Assembly (NCBI RefSeq): GCF_000002235.5
Contig: NW_022145610.1
Location: forward strand, 31,490,306-31,554,305
DNA from: Strongylocentrotus purpuratus
Taxonomy: Eukaryota > Echinodermata > Echinoidea > Camarodonta > Strongylocentrotidae
DNA: 64,000 nt
Direction: 5' to 3'
The notes below the pieces were generated by a model. The model did not search any database, was not told where the DNA came from, and saw only the letters and a list, made by a program, of their open reading frames with translations. A program made the position numbers and the translations under genes. Below are positions 46,716 through 57,500 of the stretch, in pieces. The first letter of the stretch is position 1, and each line of letters opens with the position of its first letter.

Positions 46716-47172
46716 TAAGTAGTAGAGTCTAGTCTCTAGAGATCTACATCTAGATCTAGATCTACGGATTGACGATAGCAACCCTGTCTGCATAAAACAT
46801 GTCAGTACCGTGTAGACTAGAAGATAAATTTGACTTAAGTTATAATTTATAACATTAAATTTTGAAAACAAAGTCAAGAAAATAAAGTCGGAAAATTCCC
46901 ACCCGCACCTGGCGCCGCTGGCCTGCATGCTGCACCACCGAAACCGCGCCCCGCCGCAATGTCACCAGCCCCTGAGTTCTGGCGAGACAGAGCAGCGGTG
47001 ACGCCCGTTCATTTTCTGTTAGGCCTATGTAGTATGTAGCCTACGGAGTACGGTATTATTATTAGGTCGCCATACATTTGAATCAAGACAGCAAGCTATG
47101 AATTCTACTATCTATCATTTGGTTATTAGACCCTACACTAATTTAGCTCTAATTAACAAAAGAAAGCCATAC

Positions 47173-47275
47173 CTGTAAATCGAGGCTGATATCTTCAATC
47201 TTAAGTTTTAAGAGAAAGCCGCACAATGAATGCACAAGCTCGTTGATTCGATGTCCGCACGGCATTTAAAATTCA
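47173..47275 (-). other. CENPE: Probable untranslated first exon of CENP-E
   Basis: On the minus strand a splice donor ACAG/GTATGG occurs at 47173/47172. The next acceptor upstream of the start codon is TAG at 43858–43860, so exon 1 with the ATG has a 5' UTR fed by a remote exon. The upstream edge near 47275 is a guess, because no transcription start can be read directly. The intron this implies (about 3.3 kb) contains the 640-bp foldback and a 1.1-kb TIR element. Confidence 0.45.
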
Positions 47276-47335
47276 AATTATCCGCTAAAGTTCGTTGAAC
47301 TAATCTGCCCAAATCCGACCGATTTTAAATACTAT
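47265..47335 (-). promoter_or_regulatory. Candidate CENP-E core promoter region
   Basis: Immediately upstream of the putative untranslated exon, the minus strand has a TTTGAA at 47272–47277 and a TTTAAA at 47265–47270. Both match versions of the cell-cycle homology region seen in G2/M genes. A TATTTAAA-like AT-rich element lies about 50 bp further upstream. Vertebrate CENP-E is G2/M-regulated. Short AT-rich matches are frequent by chance, so this is only suggestive. Confidence 0.25.
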
Positions 47336-47937
47336 GGTGTCTCTAAGGAAAAAATAATTGAAGGGCGCAAAATCAGAAAAGAGATAAAGAGAAAGGAAAG
47401 AAAAATCATTGTGATCCTTATTATTATATGATTGCAATGGTTAGAATACCAATGAAACAAATTAGTGAACCATGGAATGAACATGAAAGGAGGAGGAAAA
47501 GACATTAACAATTGGGAGAGTGATTGTGATAGATGACACTGTAGAGATGGGGATCAAGAGAGAATGATGACATACATGATACAATACAACATTCTGTTCA
47601 AAATAATTATAACTTTACATTCGGTTTTATCCACAATGAACTTTCTATTTTAAAACTAAACAATTTATATAGGTTTGTTATGTAGCGGTAGAATCAAACA
47701 CCCCCCCCCCCCCCCTGCTTAGTAAAAGTGATTAAAAGAGGAAATGGAGCAATGATAACATGTTTCAAAATATCACCCTCCATTCATTCATTCATTCATT
47801 TGTATACAATGTATTAAATGCTTTAACTTCTCTCAAAAATTTGAGAAGAGGGAGAAGAGCTTCTTTTTCCAAACAAAGGGAATGTTATTGTAGTGGTAAA
47901 ATCCAACCCCCCCCCACCCCCTTCTTAGTAAAAGTAG
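47276..47937. other. Intergenic stretch without recognisable feature
   Basis: AT-rich sequence between the putative CENP-E promoter and the first hAT-type element. It contains C tracts (47700, 47907) and a short ATTC run (47781–47798). I see no gene, RNA or clear repeat family. Confidence 0.6.
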
Positions 47938-47945
47938 TGTAAACT

Positions 47946-49519
47946 CAGAGGCGGCGGACCCGGGGGGCAGGGGGGCACAGTGCCTCCCTCCCCCCCCCCA
48001 TTTTTCAAGTACCAAACAAGTGCCCCTTTTTCCATGGGAAAAGTGCCCCTTTAACTTTGTAAGAAGTGCCCCTTTTTACATAAAAAGTGCCCTCTTACTT
48101 TGATATGTGCCCCTGTTAATTTTTAAAAGTACCCCCTCTCCTTTCCACCTCTGATATGTGCCACTTTTATTTTGACACGTACCTCTTTTACCAGACAAGT
48201 TCCCAGTTTCCTTTGCAATAAGTGTCTATTTTCCATTCTCATAAGTGCCCTCTTTAATCTCTAGTAAGTGCCTCTTTTCGGATACGAGAAGCGCCCCTTT
48301 TCACTTTTTTACTTTCACTCTTTTACTTTGACAATTGCCCCTTTTCCTTTGTAAGAAGTGCCCCTTTCCCTTTTAATAACTACCTCTTTTTAACTCGTAT
48401 AAGCGCACCTTATATTTTCACATTGAGCCCACTTTCCTTTCTAATAAGTGCCCCTTTTCCTTATGATAAGTCCCCCCATTTAACAAAGAGCCTTTCGCCT
48501 TTTCATAAATGCCCCTTTTCACCTATGAAAATAGTCCTTTTTCATTCTCCTACTAGTTCTCCTTTTCATGTCTGGTAAATGACGCTATTAAATTCTGAGA
48601 GACAATCGTTTTATTTTGACAAGTGCCTCCTTTTCCTCCTGATAAGTGCTCTTTTCATTTCTAATAACACCCCCTTTTATTTTGACACGTGCCCCTTTTC
48701 CTTCCTAATAAATGCTCTTTTTCCTTCATAATTTCCGCTTTTCATAAAAGCCCCCTTTCACCTCCAATAAATGCCCCTATCAAAATCTGATCGGTGCTCC
48801 TTTTCTTTCAACAAATGCACATTTCCCTCTATTACTTTATTATTAGTGCCCCTTTTTCATTCTCATAAGTGCCTCTTTCATATATGGCGTTTGCCCCTTT
48901 TCAGGTGCGATAAGTGCCCCTTTTCACCTCTGATAATTAATCTTTTTTAACAATGATACATGCCCCTTTTCCTTTCCTTATTTTCTAATAAGTGTCTTAT
49001 CCCTTCGATAAGTGTCCCCCTTTCCTCTCATCATTAAACGTGCCCCTAATTTCAAGCGACTAAGAGCAATATCTCCCAAAGCTCGCTCGCTATACGCTCG
49101 CTCACATTTATAGATGTTATAATTATGTTACTTATCAAAGGTCTTTTCAGTTTGCTGTTATGAAAATGTGCTTATTTATAACCCGATGAGGATTGTTTTT
49201 TCCTCTTTATAAGATGTAGTTTTCGCACTGTGACCTCACAAATCTTATATTTTTCCCCGCTCGCAAATGATTTTTTCGACCATCACAACCAACTGCAAGG
49301 TATGATGCTTTAAAAAGCAATATTATTTACGATGTATAAAGAGAAACAAATATTGAAATCATCCCTGATAATGTTATCAAATTTTAGGGGTATATACCAA
49401 TGTCTAAAAATTGTTTATTTTCGCTTTGAGATTTCCCTTTGTAGGTGCCCTTTTTTCACAGAAAGTGCCCTTTTTTTTGGTGCCCCCCCCCCACTTTGGA
49501 AGTCGCTCCGCCGCCTCTG
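47946..49519. mobile_element. Non-autonomous hAT-type element carrying a pyrimidine-rich tandem array
   Basis: A 1,574-bp element with TIRs CAGAGGCGGCGGAC and CAGAGGCGGCGGAGCGAC, flanked by TGTAAACT and TGTAAAAT (7 of 8 identical). Positions 48010–49040 are filled by about 40 degenerate copies of a unit of roughly 24 bp, AAGTGCCCCTTTTCCTTT plus a short spacer. The right part (about 49140–49490) is unique and recurs at 52980–53320. No coding frame is present. Confidence 0.82.
48010..49040. repeat. Degenerate ~24-bp minisatellite inside the hAT-type element
   Basis: Successive units contain (A/T)AAGTGCCCCTTTT followed by a T/C-rich spacer. Unit length varies by a few bases, and CC blocks mutate to TC, AC or CT. 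The strong strand asymmetry (C/T on the plus strand) is preserved throughout. Confidence 0.85.
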
Positions 49520-49825
49520 TGTAAAATAATAAAAATAACCTCTCACCAATTTATCTCTAAAACACCAATCATCCAAACCATTGCCAAACCCACTCAAATC
49601 CTCACTTTAAAGGAGTCCCTTCTTGCCTGATTATAAAAATATTGTCACCTAAGGGGAAATGGTGTACATCTTTTTAAAAACATGAAGTCCCTTGAAGGTC
49701 CTTCATTAAAAATTAAAAAAAATTAAAATTTACCAAAATTTACCAACTAAACATACAACGCTTCGGACTGCACACTAATACCGGCAAAGTAAAAGTGAAA
49801 AAAACTAAATAGCTTGTTTTTACAC

Positions 49826-50073
49826 CAGTGGTGGATCCAGGATTTGTCGATAGGGGGGGGGGGGGGCTAAAATGTGAAAATCGCGCCAACCAATATTGCG
49901 CTCATGGGGGGGGGGGGGTAAGGAGCATAATTGTTTTTTGTATATGCACCCTGAAATTCGCGCAGACCGTTATTTTCGCTCAGTGGAGGGGGGGGGGGGG
50001 GTAGTGTGAGCACTTACTAAAATAATTATATCAAAATTTTCCTCTTTTTTTCCACCCCGTGGATCCGCGCCTG
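49826..50073. mobile_element. hAT-type MITE, older divergent copy
   Basis: A 248-bp element with ends CAGTGGTGGATCCAGG and, reverse-complemented, CAGGCGCGGATCCACG, and a G-tract interior. The flanks TTTTACAC and TTTACAAC look like a mutated 8-bp target duplication. Confidence 0.7.
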
Positions 50074-50364
50074 TTTACAACATAGTTTTGCAAAGGAATG
50101 TAATTTTTTTTTCATACAAAAAAACAAAAACCTGTCTGCATGCGAGGTCACTTCCGTCACCTTCCGTCCCTCTCGTTCTCTAGACTCCCTCTTCCCTCGT
50201 ATTTCGCCCCCCCCCGGTCATGAAAAGAATCGCCGCCCCTGAAGTGTCTTATCCCTTTCGATAAGTGTCCACTTTTCCTCTCATCATTACGTGCCCCTAA
50301 TTTAAAGCTACTAAGATCAATTTCCCCCAATGCTCACTCGCATTTAGTGATATAATTATTTAAT

Positions 50365-50590
50365 GTATTTGATTTGATTTGATTTGATTTGATTCATTTA
50401 TTTAAGCACGGTAGAAGCCGTGTTCAGCTATTTGATTGGTTTACAATTGGGCCATACAATAATTTGTACAATGATGTAACAACAATTTACAACAAATGCA
50501 TACACTGTACAAATGATAAAAGACAATCTTAGGTAAAGAAATATGAAAGATTCGGGTATAAAACAAAACGTATAAATAATCAATCAACCA
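50365..50590 (-). mobile_element. 3' tail of a CR1-like LINE
   Basis: (TTTGA)n at 50368–50393 followed by AAGCACGGTAGAAGCCGTGT and TTTACAATTGGGCCATACAAT. The arrangement matches the 3' end of the LINE at 37877 onward (simple repeat, then a lariat-like stem and a TTTACAA box). Confidence 0.5.
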
Positions 50591-50669
50591 GTGGCGTACC
50601 TGGGGTACTCCGTCAGGGGGGGGGGGGGGGGCAAGCGACCGAAACAAACAAAAAAGGCGATGCTAATTT

Positions 50670-52165
50670 TCACTTCTGGCGAGCGAGCGAGCGAGCAAAA
50701 AAAAATCTTTAAGTAACGTTTGGTATATAAACTGATATTGTTGCAAGTTGGGGGTGGGAACATTCACTTGTTAGCGACGTTAATTTTATTTTTTTGCAAA
50801 CTAGTGTAGCGAGCAAGAAAAAAATCACTTCTTTTTTAATAATTGCCACTTAAACTTGGTTCAATTGTCCCATGCAGGGCGCGGGAACAATATTGTGTTT
50901 AGGGTGATTTTATACCCATTTTAGCTAGCGAGCGAAAATACATCTTTCTCTCAATGAATTGCTATATAAAATTTGTTTCATTGTTGCAGGTAGGGGGCGG
51001 GCACAATCGTGTTTAAGGCAATGTCAATCCCATTTTGGCGGGCAGGCAACCCCCTACATTTCTCTTTTTAATGATATTGTAGCAGGTTAGTGCAGTGGCG
51101 GATCCAGGGGGGGGGCCCGGGGGGCCCGGGCCCCCCCCCCCCTTGAGAAAAAAATCATGTAAAATCACGTGATTTTTACCTTTTTGGGGGGTTGGGCCCC
51201 CCCTGGCGCTCAAGGGGGGGGGGGTGCAAATTGAAATTTTTTTGAGGATCAGAAAAAAAAAATGTGCTCACCACACCCCCCCCCCTCCCCCCACTGAGCG
51301 ACTTTTCGGCCGGCGCGATTTTCAAATTTTCGGGAGCAAAAAAAAAAAAAAAAGTTGGGCCCCCTCCCCTAAGAAATCCTGAATCCGCGCCTGGGTTAGT
51401 GGTGGGCACATAATTCCACGAGCTAGCGAAAAAAAAAAATCACTTTTCTTTTATAGGGAAAATATGGTACATAAAACTTGGGTTCATTGTTCCATGTCAG
51501 GGACGTGATTATTAAAAGCGGTGTTAATTCTATTTTGGCGAGCGAGCGTAGCGAGCGAGCAAAAAAAAATCACTTCTCTTTATAGGGAAAATATGGTATA
51601 TAAACTTGGTTTAATTGTTCCATGTCAGGGACGTGATTATTAAAAGCGGTATTATTTCTATTTTGGCGAGCGAGTGTAGCGAGCGAGCAAAATTTTTGTA
51701 ATGATAATTGGTTCATAAATTTCAGATTTTTTTGTTGCAGGGCAGGGCTTACACAATTATGTCTAAGGTGACGTTAATTCCGTTTTGGCGAGCACGAGCA
51801 CACCAAAACTTCTTTGAATAACGTTTCGTTCATAATTATTAACTGGTTGTTGCAGGTTATGGCGGGCACGTTAGCGGTGTCAATTCCATTTTGGCGAGCG
51901 AGCATAGCGAGCAAGCAAAAAAAAAAAATTCTCTTTTAATAGAATTTAATAAATAAACTTGTTTTTATTGGTGCAGGTCAGGATGGACGCAATCGCGTTT
52001 AACGCGATTCAATTCCTTTTTGGCGAGAGGGCGAAAAAACTCTTCCATTTTTAATGATATTGTTGCAGGTCAAGGGTGGGCACAATTGTTTCCAAAGCAA
52101 TGTCTATTCATTTTATTCGCGAGCGAGTGTAGCGAGCGAGAAAAATGAATTAGTCTCTTTTAGTA
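50670..52165. repeat. ~100–130-bp tandem array (GGCGAGCGAGCGTAGCGAGC units)
   Basis: About eleven degenerate units. Each has GCGAGCGAGYGTAGCGAGCGAGC followed by an A run, then a CACTTCTCTTT-like block, TTGGTATATAAACTTG, a TTGTTGCAGG block, GCGGGCACAATT and a TTAATTCCATTTTGG block. Spacings of the GAGC core run about 132, 112, 112, 119, 127, 123, 105, 128 and 99 bp once the nested MITE is removed. Confidence 0.85.
51093..51393. mobile_element. hAT-type MITE, second copy of the same family
   Basis: A 301-bp relative of the 39473–39903 element with the same TIRs and the same interior (AATCATGTAAAATCACGTG, TTGAGGATC, GGCCGGCGCGATTTTC). It is flanked by a perfect 8-bp duplication GGTTAGTG (51085–51092, 51394–51401). 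It is inserted inside the larger element at 50589–52934, so it is younger than that host. Confidence 0.92.
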
Positions 52166-52649
52166 ACATTTGGTACATATATTGTGTGTTATTGTTGCCA
52201 TGGTTGCAGGTCGGGGCCCGTCGGGGCAGGCACAATTGTATTCTAGGCAATACTAATCCTTTTCTTTTTTCAGGGGGACGAGGAAGTGAAAACATTTAAT
52301 ACAAAATAGGCTAGCAAGCAGTTCGCGCCAGCGAAGAGTTTCAAATTTGTTATATCACTTATATTTTCCTATTTTCATTTGTTTTAATTTTTCAGGGCCG
52401 TATGCGGAATATTTTTCTGATGGGGGAAGGGGGAAAGATGCGTTAAAAGTTTTCGAAGAATCTCAAAAGCAAAAGGAGTGAAGGGAGTTCGAGCGACTGA
52501 ACTGGTCATGAGGGTACTTTTGCATTTTCAAAAGTAGAATTGAAGGATTTGGTATAGGCCTACACTACATTTTCAGGAAAAAAACTGTACGATTTCAAAA
52601 TATCTGGGGTCAACTGCCCCCCCCCCCTGGTGCTTACGGCCATGTTCTT

Positions 52650-52880
52650 TATTTTTTTTCCCCCCATTTTTATTCCTTTCCTTTTCTTTTCCCTTTTTCT
52701 TTTTCTATATAAGAACTAGCTATTATTATTATTATTATTATTCCTTTTTTCTTCTTCTTCCTTTTTTCTTTCCTTTTTTTCCTTTTTTCTCTTTCTTTCC
52801 TTTTTTCTTTCCTTTTCCTTTTTTCTTTTTCTTTCCTTTCCCTGTCTTTTCTTTTCTTTCCCCTTTTTCTTTTTTTCCCC
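52650..52880. repeat. Pyrimidine tract (C/T-rich) with an (ATT)n run
   Basis: Nearly pure T/C on the plus strand, interrupted only by a short unique piece and ATTATTATT at about 52721–52742. Lysine/arginine-rich open frames on the other strand are artefacts of it. Confidence 0.85.
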
Positions 52881-52979
52881 TGGAGCCCGTCAGGGGGGCA
52901 CTTTGCCCCCCTGCCCCCCATAGGTACGCCAGTGCAATCAACCAAACAAACAGTATAATTATCAACTTTGATCAGATGA

Positions 52980-53320
52980 TGAAAGTAAATGTGTTTATAC
53001 TACCCTCAACAGGATTGGGATTTCACTCTTTATTAGACGTAATTTTTCGCACTGCGACCTCACAAATCTTAATTTATTTCCTCGCCTCGCTCGCTCGCAA
53101 ATGTATATTCAGACCATCACGCCCAACTGCATAGTATGTATAAAATAATAGAAACAAATATTGAAATCATCCCAGATCATGTAATCACAATGTAAGGGTA
53201 TGTAACAATGTCTAGAAAATTGTGTATGTTCGCCTTGAGATTTCCCTTTGGAGGTGCCCTATTTTTTTCTCTCCAGAAAGTGCCCTTTTTTGTTGGTGCC
53301 CCCCCCCCCATTTCCACAAA
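52980..53320. mobile_element. Truncated copy of the 47946–49519 element's right part
   Basis: Shares TTTTCGCACTG, GACCTCACAAATCTTA, GAAACAAATATTGAAATCAT, GAGATTTCCCTTTG and GTGCCCTTTTTTG blocks in the same order with 49190–49490, but lacks the recognisable CAGAGGCGG end. Confidence 0.7.
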
Positions 53321-53400
53321 CAAACTAAAAGCCCCGCCTGACTTAATTGTGATCATTCTCCGCCCCGCCCCTTTCCGATTCCAATCTTGCAGCCTAGACA

Positions 53401-53431
53401 GAGACAGACAGAGAGACAAAGACTGAGAGAG

Positions 53432-53503
<72 letters not shown>
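53401..53503. repeat. (GA)n microsatellite
   Basis: Imperfect GACA/GAGA units pass into a pure AG run of about 60 bp. No gene lies here. The flanking 53503–54000 is unique-looking with C and G tracts and no convincing ORF. Confidence 0.9.
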
Positions 53504-53999
53504 GGAAGAGAATTACAGACCATTACATAAGGTGCAAACGGAAATACATGCGATTTGGACATTTAGTTCTACGAGGGCTGGAGCACGGTCGGTTGTGGGG
53601 TGGGTTGTGCCCCTTCCTCCAAAGAAGAGGTATGACCTGTTCGCCTCCTTTTGCCGATGCCCACTAACCCCGCCACCAACACCGGCCCCCTCTTGAATAG
53701 TTGAAAAAGACAAGTATCGTATAGAGCCCCTGAAAGCAAGGGATGGACATTCTTTGATCGGAGATCAATGATCTTTGATTCCGATCATTGCAAACAAAAT
53801 TAAACTGAAAAAGCCAAAAACAGTTACCTCTCCTCCCCCCCCCCCTCCTCACCCCCTCCCCCCCCCCCCCCCTACCCTCAGCCCATCCCGCTTCCATCAC
53901 CAAATTACGCAATCACAACAACCAAATTAGTACCGATATCAGGCTAGGGACGAAAATTAATTTTCCTGATCGGCGGCAGGCCAGGCCAGGCTAACCAAA

Positions 54000-54540
54000 T
54001 CTTTGTTTACATCGCATGACTGATCATCAACGTACGTACTCGAATAGCTCGCGCGGGGTCGTAGCGGTCAAAGTTGAAGTAGACGATCGCAGGTCGCATT
54101 TGAAGTGTATTTTGCCTAAGCACATTGTTTGTGCATTGGTTATGTTGCACACTAGGATCAGTAGGAAGGTGTAGACTATATCACCAATAAATGACGAAAA
54201 CTGATGGTATTTCCGCTGCAGGTGCAGGTACCGTACCAATGCAATTCTAACTTAGCTAATAACGAGTCGGTAGCGAGAGGCACTTTCTCTGCTCTGTACA
54301 CGCATTCTGCTTTCCCAAGAATAGCTGAACACCAGCAGCCTTGAGTAAAAAGTGTTTGGCTAGAGCCGGAGCCTAACTTTAGAGGTTTATCGGAGGCCTT
54401 GAGTTGAGCATGATCTCTCGCTCTCGCTCTCATGCAACTGAAAGAGAAGGATCAGATCGAGAATAAACATTGTTTGATTGTAATGTTGTATCTTCGAATT
54501 TAACTCGGATTAGACGAGGCGAGGCGAGGCAAGCAACATC
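54000..54540 (+). promoter_or_regulatory. Upstream region and 5' UTR of AGPAT
   Basis: Comparatively GC-rich, unique-looking sequence runs up to the start codon, whereas the preceding 6 kb is repeat. It contains an ACGAGGCGAGGCGAGGCAAGC run just before the ATG at 54541, which starts the ORF with a hydrophobic segment as expected. No TATA box stands out. The transcription start cannot be placed. Confidence 0.35.
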
Positions 54541-57500
54541 ATGGAGCTCGACTGGATGCAAATAGTCGTGATCAGTGTGTTGCTGGGACTGATACTTTTG
54601 TATGAGCTGAGCAACACATTCAAATATTATGCTAAGATGACTCTCTATTACACATTGCTGCAGATTCAGGCATTGATTATCATCATTTTGTCACTTCCCA
54701 GGCCTCGAGATCCTTCAAATCATCGGTAAGAATGTAACTTGATTACCTTTATCACAAGACCAATGCCATGGGCTCCTCCGCTCCTGACATCAGAGAGGCA
54801 AAAATTGCCTTGTTCTTCATGTTTCTTGTGTTCTTCTTAAAGCTAATTTTCCAATCCAGATCAGGAGTCGCTCCACCTCTCTCAAATGCGACTTAACTGA
54901 TTTTGACATTAATCGTGTAGTCTATGCTTAATTTTGTAAAGTCCTCTCAATGCTAAAGTGATACATTAATGATCATAATAATTAATTAAGTCGATTGAAG
55001 TCACACTAGATCTAGATTTGTTGATGTTTAGTAATGTCTTGAAACTAATTAATGTGATAGTAAAAAATTAAATTTATTTGATATCTCTTTGATAATTCTC
55101 TTTTGTTAACAATATACAATGTATATATGATGATGATTTACTTAAGTCTTGACAGAAAAATTTGTCGTCATGGAGGAGCGTTTAAAAACAGATTTTATCT
55201 TTTGGTGCTCTCCTCCAGAGATTTGACGAGGAACGTATATTCCCGAACAAATAGGTTGATTTTTCAGCTTATGATAATAAACATCTAGACTCTCCAATAC
55301 AATGATCATGATACATGATTCACTAATCATCAAGAACAGTAGCAGGCCTAAATGTACATTGGATCTTTTTTAATCTTTGTTTGAACTTTGAAGTTTTGAT
55401 GTAGATTCATAACCGTTTCTGATTATTCGTTGCCATCTCTTGCTCAAGGAATGCGCCGCAGGGGATTCGGGGAGCGGTCTTTATCCCTTTTTGCGGAAGT
55501 CTGCTCGTGGTCACCTGGTCGGGTTTTTTTAATGTGTGTTATCGGGTTGTTCATGCTGGAATTGCAGGAGCCTGTTTCCCCGAGCCCCCCGCAGCTGAGT
55601 TAGGACTTTAGCTTTACATTGTTTTATACTATCGTATAAATTATTGCTGCTGTGTTTTATTTGTTTGTTTTGTTTTTTAGTTTTTCTTTTTGTTTTAACT
55701 GTAATTTCTCCTATGATTGTTTGTAAAAATGTGATTATGAATGATCAATAGAACATATAAATAAATTTAAAAAAAAACAATAGCAGGCCTAAATCATTCT
55801 TTTTTGTGACTGGGGAAGGGGAGGGGGATCTCTCTGATTCTGCCTGGGTAGTCATATTTTTTTTAATGATATTTTATTTTTGAGCATGGAAAATTGATAA
55901 GGCTAACAGATAATGAAGCATAATGAAACCTGACTTCTTTTTTTTAAAGCTGAAGTTGAAAAATAATGAAGCTCCCATTTTGTTGCTTCATGCCTCCCTT
56001 TAAATTTGTTTAAACAAATCTTTCTGATCCATTGTCAAGAAGATTTTGAATACCAAAGCCAAAAGTTTTTTGTGAAAGACTTCTTCACAGACTTCTTCAA
56101 ATATTGACATCACCAATATATCTTTCCATATTCATTCACAACAATAGTAATCATGCTGCTTTTATTTTTATATTTGCAGATGGGCCTCGATGCTGCTCTC
56201 CAACACAAATGGTCTGTTTGGAATACGTGCTGAAGTTCGAGGGCTCCACCACCTTGACTACAATAAGCCAGCCATTGTCGTTGCCAATCACCAATCTTCC
56301 ATTGATTTGATGAGTGAGTAAATACGGCCATTTACAATTCCAAAATAATGTTGCTTGCTTTCATTTAGAAGCAGATCAATCAGACTACCATGATATACAA
56401 AGATTTAAGGAAAATATCAGACAAAGATAATGTAAAAGAGTTTTTTTCTCTGTAATTTTGTTCATTATATGGAAATCACTATCAGATTAAGACAAATTGG
56501 CAACTCGGGCAAGACTCTTCCTTCGCTGTTCAACCATTGTTTCATTGATTTCAATATCATCCTCAAAATAATTTCCTGATATCTTCAATTAGTAAACTTG
56601 ACCAAGACATTTTCTATACATTTAATCATGTTTCAGAAGCATGATAAAGGGTGAATTTGGGTGGAATTTTGATGTACACTGTAATTGTAAATGTATATAA
56701 ATGGACGAATTCTTGATAGTAATTAATTGCTCTTGTTATAAATAATAGAGATGCAACTAGTGCAAGTGGGCAACTGATCTTTTTCTTTTACCAATTCTCT
56801 GACCATGCCCAACAATGAAGTTTACTGTTAAACCTTTCATCTTTTAATTTACTCTACACGTATAGGCATGTTCTCGTTTGGCGTTTGGCCCAAGCGATGT
56901 GTTGTCTTGGGGAAGAAGGAGCTTTTGTTCTTTGGACCGTTCGGTGTGAGTCTGTACCTGTGTGGAACAGTCTTTGTAGATCGCCTTAATCCAGAAAAGG
57001 CCAGAAGTACAATGGAGAAGACAGCCCAACACATCAAGGATAAAAATGTAAGTCAAAGACAGGGACCCCAATACAAGGAACTCTCTTTTGCAGAGATGGA
57101 CAAGTCCTAGATATTTTGTCCTCTACCTCACTGACCTCACCTTACATCATATTAAGTTATATCAATGTTATAATCTTTTTCTTGTATATATTTGTTTTCC
57201 TGTTAATGTTCTTTTTGTTGATTTCTCTAATTTCTCGAAATACAGGTTTATGTCATAGTTGGTGCCCAACCACAAGTTTGTATTCAATCTTCTTTTGGGG
57301 CTCCCAAGTCCTAACCCCATGTTTTTATATTTACCTGAATTATTGTATGAGTATGTTTATGGTTGAAATAAATTGAATTGAATTGAATTGAATTGAAGTT
57401 ATTAGACCTCATATTTTGTATAAATTAAAGACCAAATAATATGAAGTGATTTTGATCTAATAGTTTATGTTCAGAACTCACCATACTGTGTTGAGGTACA

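Larger units (their letters stand above)
50589..52934. mobile_element. 2.35-kb non-autonomous hAT-type element with internal ~120-bp array
   Basis: Ends CAGTGGCGTACCTGGGG and, reverse-complemented, CACTGGCGTACCTATGG are flanked by a perfect 8-bp duplication CAATCAAC (50581–50588, 52935–52942). The interior is a tandem array to about 52.2 kb, then a pyrimidine tract (52650–52880). The 51093–51393 MITE is nested in it. No transposase frame is visible. Confidence 0.88.

Noticed and set aside
50670..52165. CRISPR-like regularly spaced repeats
   Set aside because: The whole unit repeats, not just a short repeat with unique spacers. The context is a eukaryotic hAT-type element.
52670..52965. Lys/Arg-rich frames on the minus strand
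   Set aside because: Translation of a pyrimidine tract inside a repeat element, low complexity only.
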